Shown: in pieces, positions 1 through 5,619 of the stretch
How positions within the stretch are numbered: the first letter of the stretch is position 1
How the letters are laid out: every line of letters starts with the position of its first letter
Assembly: GCA_022571175.1 (NCBI GenBank)
Contig: JACZYI010000023.1
Location: forward strand, 6,915 to 15,344
Direction: 5' to 3'
Origin: Pseudomonadota bacterium
GTDB lineage: Bacteria; Pseudomonadota; Alphaproteobacteria; Sphingomonadales; SMXR01
Length of the DNA stretch: 8,430 nucleotides
Program-made: the position numbers and the translations under genes
Notes under the pieces: generated by a model
What the model was told of the DNA's origin: nothing
Database searches by the model: none
The model's input: only the letters and a program-made list of their open reading frames with translations

Positions 1-261
1 TCCGCGAACAGTGACCGTACGAACAAGCACATAGCCAAGATTATAGGCCAGCACCGCATGTTCCTTACTATCCCGTCCGAATTGCAGGAGTCCAAGCCTG
101 TAAGCCTCTTCGGCATGCCATAGCGCAATGTCAAGATCACCAGCCTCGACAGCCTCATTATAAGCCCTGAATTGCTCGCTGAAGCTTTAAGGCTCCTGAG
201 AAAATACAGGTGATGCGACGCTGATAAGCGCAACGACACATAAGGGCAATATTATTCGCAT
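1..261 (-). pseudogene. Exported helical-repeat (TPR-like) protein, 5' part, with in-frame stop
   Basis: Partial gene running off the left edge; 87 codons are visible. The ATG at 261 is preceded by a GGGAGG-type Shine-Dalgarno six bases upstream. Codons 1-24 encode a textbook signal peptide: Met-Arg, a hydrophobic core, then a VFSQ-like cleavage region near residue 21. Codon 25 is TAA (189-187). The same frame then stays open for 62 codons to the edge and encodes a helix-rich stretch with repeats such as AYNEAVEAGDLDIALWHAEE and AYRLG, resembling tetratricopeptide helices. Because the frame is identical on both sides, one base substitution (for example CAA to TAA, Gln to stop) explains the break better than an indel. 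No good restart codon with a ribosome site follows the stop, so as read the gene makes no exported product. It could also be a sequencing error. The exact family is not recognised; the TPR call is by eye. Confidence 0.6.
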
Positions 262-294
262 GAATTACTCCCTCCCACCTTACAACCTCAAAAT

Positions 295-300
295 AGTATA
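295..300 (-). promoter_or_regulatory. Possible -10 box (TATACT) for the exported-protein gene
   Basis: On the minus strand, TATACT matches the sigma70 -10 consensus at five of six positions and lies about 34 bases upstream of the ATG at 261, in an AT-rich stretch. No convincing -35 hexamer sits at 16-18 bases spacing, so this is a weak call. No clear promoter was found for the divergent oxidoreductase gene; a TATTAT at 358-363 lacks a properly spaced -35. Confidence 0.25.
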
Positions 301-386
301 TTTGTAATTCTACAGCAAGTACGAGTGGTCTTGCATTTATCCGATTGGCTGGGTGGATATTATCCGCTAGCCTTCGATCCAGTAAC

Positions 387-392
387 AGGAGG
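387..392 (+). promoter_or_regulatory. Consensus ribosome binding site deciding the NMO start
   Basis: AGGAGG with a six-base gap to the ATG at 399. It fixes the start there rather than at the in-frame TTG 54 bases upstream. Confidence 0.85.
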
Positions 393-398
393 TATTTG

Positions 399-1340
399 AT
401 GGCACTGCCAAAGAATTTACAAGATCAACTGAGATTGCCCGTCATTGCCGCACCGATGTTTCTGGTATCGGGGCCAAATCTGGTGACGGCCGCTTGCCGA
501 GCGGGCATTGTCGGTGCCTTTCCGACCCTCAACGCCCGAACCCTTGATGTGCTGGATGACTGGCTTTCAGAAATAACCACCACGCTTGAAGATCTAAAAC
601 GGTCAGGAGCCAATCAAATTATTGCCCCCTATGCGGCCAATTTGATCGTGCATAAAACCAATGCGCGGGCGGCTGATGATTTGGCCCTGGTGGAGAAATA
701 CAAGGCACCACTCGTCATTACCAGCGTTGGACATCCGGGTGATACCGCAGAGCGGATACACGCCTATGGCGGGATTATTTTCCACGATGTTATCAACCTC
801 CATCACGCCAAAAAAGCAGCTGAGGCTGGAGTTGATGGTCTGATTCTCGTTTGTGCGGGTGCGGGTGGTCACGCCGGTCTGATGAATCCGCTAACCTTTG
901 TGGCACAGATCAGGGAATTTTTTGACGGCATTGTAATAGTAGCCGGCGCCATATCAAACGGGCAGGCGGTGAGAGCGGTTGAAGTAATGGGTGCTGATCT
1001 GGCCTATCTGGGAACGCGCTTCATAGCCTGCAAAGAGAGCATGGCGGATGAGGACTATTCGGGCATGCTGGTTGAAGCTGAAAGCAAGGACATTGTCTAT
1101 ACGGACAAGGTCTCAGGGATTCACGGAAATTTCATACGGCAAAGCCTCGAGCAGGCGGGTTTGGTTGACGGAGCTGTATTGAATGATGATGAATTTGCCC
1201 ATGTGGATGAAAAGAAAAAGGCCTGGAAGCAAATCTGGAGTGCGGGTCAGGGGGTTGGTGAAATCCAGAGCGTGGAAAGCGTGGAGACTTTGGTCTCGGA
1301 GCTTGAATCGGAATATAAAGAGGCCAAAGCTATGCATTGA
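399..1340 (+). CDS. Nitronate monooxygenase family flavoprotein (2-nitropropane dioxygenase-like)
   Basis: A 313-residue FMN-dependent TIM-barrel enzyme of the nitronate monooxygenase / NAD(P)H:flavin oxidoreductase family (Pfam NMO), probably cytoplasmic. Family members oxidise alkyl nitronates such as propionate 3-nitronate, though many paralogues have unknown substrates. Visible hallmarks are the N-terminal PVIAAPM strand (about residues 14-20), the phosphate-binding and catalytic region GAGGHAG (154-160, with His158 in the position of the family's catalytic histidine), the VAGAISNG strand (181-188) and GTRF (205-208). The start was set at the ATG at 399 because a perfect AGGAGG lies six bases upstream; an upstream TTG at 345 has no such support. 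The length is normal for the family. It is divergent from the exported-protein gene and convergent with the CCA gene, with one base between the two stop codons. The family call is firm, the substrate unknown. Confidence 0.93.
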   Translation: MALPKNLQDQLRLPVIAAPMFLVSGPNLVTAACRAGIVGAFPTLNARTLDVLDDWLSEITTTLEDLKRSGANQIIAPYAANLIVHKTNARAADDLALVEKYKAPLVITSVGHPGDTAERIHAYGGIIFHDVINLHHAKKAAEAGVDGLILVCAGAGGHAGLMNPLTFVAQIREFFDGIVIVAGAISNGQAVRAVEVMGADLAYLGTRFIACKESMADEDYSGMLVEAESKDIVYTDKVSGIHGNFIRQSLEQAGLVDGAVLNDDEFAHVDEKKKAWKQIWSAGQGVGEIQSVESVETLVSELESEYKEAKAMH

Positions 1341-1341
1341 T

Positions 1342-2550
1342 TCAAGCTTGCTGCTTTTGAAGCTCGTTCAAAAGCGCCTTTTTGCTCGCGCGAAAACCAC
1401 CCCTGATCCACTTCCCCTCAAGCGTTGCCAGGGCCTTGCCCAATGCCTCTCCTTCAGAATATCCGCAAGCTTTAAGCTCTGCACCGCTGAGCGGGAAAAT
1501 CGGGATATCCTGTGTCTCCAGTTGCTTTAACCGGACCCCCAAATCTTGCCCGGCAGTCAAATAGAGTGCGTCCCGAGCGGCTTCCCGGCCAAAGGTATAG
1601 AGCACTTCTTCCAAATTTTGTTTTTCGGGAGAGCCAGCCATTAGCCTGATGACCTTCTCCATCGCAGCCAGACGATCAGACTCTTTTCGGGACAGTTTCA
1701 AGGCTTCGGAAAATTTTTGCACAGACCCGCCATTCCCGCAAATGAGTGCATAAAGACGACGCAGGGGATCGCAGACTTTTTGTTTATCCTCAGAAATGAG
1801 GAGCGAGCGAAGTCCGCTCAGATCGGAAATATCGGGTAAAATTTCACGCAATATTCCGGCCTCAGTCATCACCATCAAACAAGCCGCAGGTTCAGGTGCC
1901 GCCAGTAATTTCAGCAACTCATTCCGAATGCGTTCTGACGAAAGAGTCCCCAACAAATGTTTCCGCTCTACAGTTGCTTTAAGACCTCCCTGGTCAATAT
2001 CCTTCACACCCAGCTCGGCAGACAAGCGGAAAAAGCGCAGGATCCGTAGCGCATCCTCTTCAATGCGGGTAAAAGCATCGCCAATAAAACGAATGACGGG
2101 ACCAGCCAGATCACTCATTCCTCCCAGGGGGTCATAAACCTTGCCCTCGGCATCGGCATAAAGAGCATTGATGGTAAAATCTCGTCTGCTGGCGTCGATT
2201 TCCCAATCATCGGTAAATTCCACCCGCGCATGACGACCAAATGTTTCTGCGTCTTTCCGCAGAGTTGTGATCTCAAATGATCTCGAATCTGTAACCGCGG
2301 TGATGGTTCCATGGCTGAACCCGCTAGCAACCGCCTTGATACCAACAGCCTCCAGCCGGGCCATCACATCAACTGGCTCCAGTAGCGTGGCGACATCAAT
2401 ATCCGTGACCGGCCGCGCCAGCAGAGCATCCCTGACGGCTCCTCCCACAAAGCGCATGCGCTCAGACCCCAGCGCTTTTACAATTGACCGGGTTTCGCTC
2501 AAACCAAGCCAGTCGGCATTTTTAATGGATATGGCTGTCTCCACTATCAT
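1342..2550 (-). CDS. cca: CCA-adding tRNA nucleotidyltransferase (class II, poly(A) polymerase family)
   Basis: About 402 residues. The enzyme adds or repairs the 3'-terminal CCA of tRNAs using CTP and ATP, in the cytoplasm. Class II nucleotidyltransferase signatures appear in order: FVGGAVRD (about residues 34-41), the metal-binding DID pair (50-52), TTLRKD (95-100), RRDFTINAL (122-130, nucleotide-specifying region), DPLGG (140-144) and EEDALRILRFFRL (164-176). The C-terminal half is the helical body; no HD phosphohydrolase domain is evident. The gene overlaps the 3' end of the DUF6111 gene. The chosen ATG at 2550 abuts GGAAG directly; a GTG two codons later (2544) has the same GGAAG at a better six-base spacing and may be the true start. 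Reading further upstream gives a Lys/Arg/Met-rich extension that is only the out-of-frame image of the DUF6111 acidic tail. It is last in the four-gene operon. Function is certain, the exact start less so. Confidence 0.95.
   Translation of the reverse strand: MIVETAISIKNADWLGLSETRSIVKALGSERMRFVGGAVRDALLARPVTDIDVATLLEPVDVMARLEAVGIKAVASGFSHGTITAVTDSRSFEITTLRKDAETFGRHARVEFTDDWEIDASRRDFTINALYADAEGKVYDPLGGMSDLAGPVIRFIGDAFTRIEEDALRILRFFRLSAELGVKDIDQGGLKATVERKHLLGTLSSERIRNELLKLLAAPEPAACLMVMTEAGILREILPDISDLSGLRSLLISEDKQKVCDPLRRLYALICGNGGSVQKFSEALKLSRKESDRLAAMEKVIRLMAGSPEKQNLEEVLYTFGREAARDALYLTAGQDLGVRLKQLETQDIPIFPLSGAELKACGYSEGEALGKALATLEGKWIRGGFRASKKALLNELQKQQA
1353..1383 (+). terminator. Probable intrinsic terminator of the NMO gene, inside the CCA gene
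   Basis: A perfect 9-bp inverted repeat, GCTTTTGAA (1353-1361) and TTCAAAAGC (1367-1375), encloses a 5-base loop. GCC and a run of five T (1379-1383) follow on the plus strand. It begins 13 bases after the NMO stop. The stem is AT-rich and the T run is offset by three bases, so it may be of modest strength. It lies within the last codons of the convergent CCA gene, which leave no non-coding space for a terminator. Confidence 0.5.
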
Positions 2551-2869
2551 CTTCCGTGGCATTTTCTGTGGTCTCTTCTTCTGTGACATCTTCCGTGGTA
2601 TTTTCTTCAAAATGACCGGGTTCTATGCCATCTTCACCCTGATTGGGCGGCACATAATCAAGCTCGGTTGTACCCTCACCCGAAGTCACGGTCTTATATA
2701 CGGCAAAGGCAAAAAGCATTGCAGCGACCGCCATACCTATTTTAAGATTACGCTCGATCTTTGGATCCAGACCCACATCACTTTTTTTGCCTTTGGCAAG
2801 CTTCACCCATAAGTAAAACAGTACAAAAGGCAGCAAAAACAGCAATAATCTCAATATGGCTCCGGTCAT
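2522..2869 (-). CDS. DUF6111-like small membrane protein with acidic tail
   Basis: A 115-residue protein of unknown function. Two hydrophobic segments are visible, about residues 4-21 (Leu/Phe-rich) and 47-63, joined by a charged loop that includes KLAKGKKSD; a two-pass inner-membrane protein is likely. After residue 70 the chain becomes hydrophilic and ends in an acidic Thr/Glu-rich tail (roughly 90-110) closing in HIH. The start is the ATG at 2869, with GGAGG six bases upstream. It follows the Nudix gene after 24 bases and overlaps the start of cca. Proteins like this between a CoA-type Nudix gene and cca are annotated DUF6111 in Alphaproteobacteria; I assign the name from this context and the N-terminal pattern, without a search. 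The acidic tail contains a 39-nt tandem duplication. The role is unknown. Confidence 0.85.
   Translation of the reverse strand: MTGAILRLLLFLLPFVLFYLWVKLAKGKKSDVGLDPKIERNLKIGMAVAAMLFAFAVYKTVTSGEGTTELDYVPPNQGEDGIEPGHFEENTTEDVTEEETTENATEDDSGDSHIH
2548..2605 (-). repeat. 39-nt in-frame tandem duplication across the DUF6111 tail and cca start
   Basis: Two 19-base units differing at one position lie 39 bases apart on the minus strand, at 2605-2587 and 2566-2548. Each has the form GAAAAT(A/G)CCACGGAAGATG. Because 39 is a multiple of three, the copies read in the same frame of the DUF6111 gene (ENTTED and ENATED). In the cca frame each ends in GGAAG followed by ATG, so the second supplies the apparent cca start at 2550 and the first a copy of it at 2589. 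Confidence 0.85.
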
Positions 2870-2893
2870 CTCTTGCCTCCATTACGCCAGATT

Positions 2894-3544
2894 CTAGCCA
2901 GCAGCATAGTCTAGCAGCAGTACCGAAAAATTTACAATTATGGCCGCTGTCGCCCCCCAGATATAATAGCCTTCATAAGGTATGGCATGGAAAAATCGAG
3001 GCTGGCCCATAAATTCGCGCGAATGCTTTTTATGGTTATCCGGGTTGATCAGAAAATCCAGAGGCACATAAAACACTTCCGAAACTTCGCGCTCATCCAG
3101 GATGATCTTGAAATCATTCTCGATCAGTCCGATCACCGGCGTTACCTCAAAACCAGTGGCGACCTGATAGCGGGGCATTTCACCCAGAATATGTACATGA
3201 CTTTCAGGAAGCCCTATCTCCTCCCGCGATTCACGCAGAGCCGTCGTTTTTGCTGATTCTCCCCTTTCCCTTGTTCCCCCGGGGAAACTTATTTGCCCCG
3301 GGTGGTCGGGCAAATCTTCCGACCGCTTGGTAAGCAGTATTTTAATATCATCGCCAAAAATCTGCAGCGGAATCAGAACGGCTGCGGGTTTGAACTTTCT
3401 TCCCGTGAGTTTGGCTTTCAGCCCCGGGTTTAAATCAAGATCGCTGGTCAAATTCACCAGGCTTGAAGCGGCCCTGGAATTCGGGAATGGCTCCCGCTTC
3501 AGCAAGCGCGCATAAATATTCTGGTATGTGTCAGGCGCCTGCAT
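2894..3544 (-). CDS. Nudix hydrolase, CoA pyrophosphatase type
   Basis: A 216-residue Nudix enzyme. The CoA-specific signature LLTKR...LPDHPGQISFPGG (about residues 70-90) runs into a full Nudix box, G90 to L112, with the metal-binding core RESREE. Both together mark the group that cleaves CoA and its derivatives to 4'-phosphopantetheine and 3',5'-ADP, serving CoA turnover or clean-up of oxidised CoA. Within the box the usually aliphatic residue after RE is Ser, a mild departure. The start chosen is the ATG at 3544, which overlaps the end of the DUF1285 gene by 14 bases and suggests translational coupling; its Shine-Dalgarno is weak. An in-frame TTG at 3583 would lengthen the overlap and is less likely. 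Next downstream is the DUF6111 gene, 24 bases away. The biochemical class is firm; the physiological substrate is inferred from family motifs. Confidence 0.92.
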   Translation of the reverse strand: MQAPDTYQNIYARLLKREPFPNSRAASSLVNLTSDLDLNPGLKAKLTGRKFKPAAVLIPLQIFGDDIKILLTKRSEDLPDHPGQISFPGGTRERGESAKTTALRESREEIGLPESHVHILGEMPRYQVATGFEVTPVIGLIENDFKIILDEREVSEVFYVPLDFLINPDNHKKHSREFMGQPRFFHAIPYEGYYIWGATAAIIVNFSVLLLDYAAG

Positions 3545-4085
3545 CGCCAAGCTCGTAGAACTGATTTTCACTCCAGACGCCAATCACACTGTCCCCTTCC
3601 GAGCGAGGCTCGGCCAGTGCCACCAATTCATAAAAAACCGGGCGGTTTATGAGCGCATCAAGATTATGTCGCACCCGAATGTAGGGGGCGGGCTCGCCGG
3701 TTTCTTTATTTATTTCCACCCGGATGGGATTATCCGGACCCGCCAGCATCAAATCACCGGTCAGTGTTCTAAAGGTCAGTTTTTGGCCCCGACCCTCGCC
3801 ATGGCGCGTTACCTCCACCACCAGGAACGGCACATCGTCCACCTGAATACCCAATTTCTCCCCCGGCGTTACCAGATAATAACGCTCATCATCGTCCAGC
3901 CTGAGTACCCGGGAGAAAAGCTTCACCATCTCTGGTCGCCCAATCGGTGTACCCTCATAATACCAGGTGCCATCCCGGGCAATGCGCATGTTGATATCAC
4001 CGCAAAAATCCGGATTCCATTTATGGACCGGCGCTTCGCTCTGGCCTTCAATGGCCTTTAATATGGCTTGAAGATCGCCCAGCAT
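3531..4085 (-). CDS. DUF1285 family protein
   Basis: A 184-residue soluble protein without signal peptide or membrane segment. The pattern of a W-N-P-D-F-C-G region near residue 24, then RDGTWYYEGTPIGRPEMVKLFSRVLR (about 38-63), then YYLVTPGEKLGIQVDDVPFLV, matches DUF1285 as I know it. The family has no assigned biochemical function that I can state. The ATG at 4085 has AAAGGA six bases upstream. It is the first gene of the four-gene cluster, and its stop lies inside the start of the Nudix gene. The leader can form a hairpin that pairs the Shine-Dalgarno. The role is unknown; the fixed neighbourhood with CoA pyrophosphatase and cca is the main clue. Confidence 0.9.
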   Translation of the reverse strand: MLGDLQAILKAIEGQSEAPVHKWNPDFCGDINMRIARDGTWYYEGTPIGRPEMVKLFSRVLRLDDDERYYLVTPGEKLGIQVDDVPFLVVEVTRHGEGRGQKLTFRTLTGDLMLAGPDNPIRVEINKETGEPAPYIRVRHNLDALINRPVFYELVALAEPRSEGDSVIGVWSENQFYELGDAGA

Positions 4086-4091
4086 AAATAG

Positions 4092-4123
4092 TCCTTTCCG
4101 GGGTCATAACCACCCGAAAAGGA
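4092..4123 (-). promoter_or_regulatory. Leader hairpin pairing the DUF1285 Shine-Dalgarno
   Basis: In the minus-strand RNA, UCCUUUUCGG (4123-4114) can pair over ten positions with CCGGAAAGGA (4101-4092), with one G-U pair. Beyond a two-base bulge a short GGU/ACC stem closes a UAUG loop. The 3' arm contains AAAGGA, the ribosome site of the ATG at 4085. A competing 8-bp helix is possible between CTTTCCGG (4137-4130) and CCGGAAAG (4101-4094). The element may hold translation low until opened, or act as a weak terminator or attenuator behind the porin gene; no proper T run follows (CTATTT only). The pairing is visible, the function inferred. Confidence 0.45.
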
Positions 4124-4146
4124 ATTTTGCCGGAAAGCGCGTCAGA

Positions 4147-5355
4147 TTACCAGTTGATCTGGGTTCTTATGCCAAAACTGTTTACGGCGTTGATGCCATC
4201 GGTCCCGTTCAACGCCACCAGTTGCGCATTATTGATGCTGGCATGAGAATAATTGAGCATAAGCCTGGACCAGCGATTCAAATGCCAGTTCAGGCCAAAA
4301 ATGAAGGTGGCCTGCTCGCCGCCCAGAATGGTACTTTTCGACAAATCAATAATGTCATAACGTATGGCCACCTGCCAGGCACCGATGCCCCCCTTGTGAA
4401 CGGGGCTGTTGACGACGGTCCGCCCGAAACCACCCTTTTCGGGATTATAGTTGCGGTTCTCTCCGGTAATGTACCAGCTGCCGCTGATATAAGCGCCGCT
4501 GAAGGTCGGGTCTTTCTGACCCGCGGCAGGTGTGGAAAGGCTTGCATTCAGCCGACCATATTCGCCCTGTAGCGACAACGGACCCCAGAGAACGGCCGCC
4601 TCAATTCCAATGAATAAATCCGAATCGGTAATAGCACCGGTTGCAAGATACTTGTTGCTCAGGTGGCTATAGGCTCGTTGTGCATAGGCAAAATCGCCCT
4701 GGCTGCCTGCAGTCTCCCGGTATCGGAGAGAGAGGCCCAGATGGGTTTGGGTATTGTTGAGCTTGGGGCTATAGGTTGCCCGTGCGGAGAGAGCGAAGGT
4801 GGCATCATCAAAACCAGTGGCGGTACTGCCCTTTTGCAATCCAAGCTTCAGATGCCAATTATTCCCGCCCTTGGCGAGACTGATGCCCAGTTGGCGTGCA
4901 AACGAAAAAGCGTCGGTGAAAGAGGCTCGCTCCATAAAGGTGGTGTAACGGGAACTGGTGGCCTCTTCCAGCGAGGTCTCAATCTTGAACTGACCAAGCT
5001 TGACCTCCACCGGGCCTTTCCATGAAATATAGAGATCGGTAAAGCGGGTATTCCCACCCGAATGGTCAAGCTCCAGTCTGGCGCTGAACTTATCCATGCT
5101 GGCGTCAAGACCGGTGCGCGCCGTACGAAACTCCGATGGACTTCCATCCTGGTTGTCATCATCATCTTCAAGCACAGCATAATCCCAATAGACCCTGCCA
5201 CGAAGTTTGAACACGAACTTGCCACTCTGGCTCTTATAGGTGGGTACGGGTGCCAGGGTGAAGGTGCTGTCCTGGGCAATGGATGAGACTGTGCCAGTAA
5301 TCGAAAACAAAATCGCAGTCAGGGAGGTAAAAATTATACTTCTACCGAAATTCAT
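4147..5355 (-). CDS. OprO/OprP-like outer-membrane porin
   Basis: A 402-residue beta-barrel porin resembling the phosphate/pyrophosphate-selective porin family (Pfam Porin_O_P); it would form an outer-membrane channel for small, probably anionic solutes, with specificity not readable here. The chosen ATG at 5355 has AAGGA about eight bases upstream and starts a clean signal peptide: MNFGR, a hydrophobic core, then cleavage after SIA near residue 27. The mature part starts with a short linker, then FVFKLRGRVYWDYAVL, a DDDD loop, RLELDHSGGNTRFTDLYISW and VEVKLGQFK, typical of the first strands. Alternating strands continue to a final INW, the aromatic C-terminus used by barrel assembly. An in-frame ATG at 5439 with AAAGG upstream would add a charged 28-residue N-terminus ahead of the signal peptide and is unlikely. 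The gene stands alone between groEL and the DUF1285 operon. Substrate and phosphate regulation are not evident. Confidence 0.85.
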   Translation of the reverse strand: MNFGRSIIFTSLTAILFSITGTVSSIAQDSTFTLAPVPTYKSQSGKFVFKLRGRVYWDYAVLEDDDDNQDGSPSEFRTARTGLDASMDKFSARLELDHSGGNTRFTDLYISWKGPVEVKLGQFKIETSLEEATSSRYTTFMERASFTDAFSFARQLGISLAKGGNNWHLKLGLQKGSTATGFDDATFALSARATYSPKLNNTQTHLGLSLRYRETAGSQGDFAYAQRAYSHLSNKYLATGAITDSDLFIGIEAAVLWGPLSLQGEYGRLNASLSTPAAGQKDPTFSGAYISGSWYITGENRNYNPEKGGFGRTVVNSPVHKGGIGAWQVAIRYDIIDLSKSTILGGEQATFIFGLNWHLNRWSRLMLNYSHASINNAQLVALNGTDGINAVNSFGIRTQINW

Positions 5356-5557
5356 CAAAAATTCCTTATGCCCGTCCGTTTCATCATTTTCCAGTTTATG
5401 GTCCCTCATTTGCGGCCTATCTAGAAAGTCCTTGCCCATCAAACAAGCCTTTTATTTAAATTTATGGGATTGCGAAAATCGAACACAGCCACTCTCAAGT
5501 GGGGATTGGGCTTGGAGGCAATCATTTCGCCCGGTTTTTTTGTGGATTTACCAAAAG

Positions 5558-5593
5558 AAAAAGGCCGCAGGGTGGAAGCCCCACGGCCTTTTG
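5558..5593 (-). terminator. Strong intrinsic terminator of groESL
   Basis: On the minus strand, AAAAGGCCG (5592-5584) pairs with CGGCCTTTT (5567-5559). The stem extends through two wobble and three G-C pairs to about 14 bp around a CTTCCA loop, and the T run continues on the 3' side. It begins about 28 bases after the groEL stop. Confidence 0.9.
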
Positions 5594-5619
5594 ATTGTCT
5601 AACGTTGGGTGCACCAGGA

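Noticed and set aside
345..398. Upstream TTG start adding 18 residues to the NMO protein
   Set aside because: No ribosome site precedes it, while the ATG at 399 has a perfect AGGAGG at ideal spacing and matches the family's N-terminus.
2551..2610. Basic Lys/Arg/Met-rich N-terminal extension of the CCA enzyme
   Set aside because: It is the alternative-frame image of the duplicated acidic DUF6111 tail, opens with TTG, and precedes the point where family similarity begins.
3545..3583. TTG start extending the Nudix protein by 13 residues
   Set aside because: It would deepen the overlap with DUF1285, uses a rare start and lacks a ribosome site; the ATG at 3544 is simpler.
3528..4061. Long plus-strand open frame opposite DUF1285
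   Set aside because: It is antisense to a recognised conserved family, has no ribosome site or recognisable domain, and reads as a shadow frame.
5356..5442. Longer porin start giving a 28-29 residue charged N-terminus
   Set aside because: It would bury a clean signal peptide inside the protein. The ATG at 5355 has its own AAGGA. The alternative ATG at 5439 has some Shine-Dalgarno support, so it is not fully excluded.
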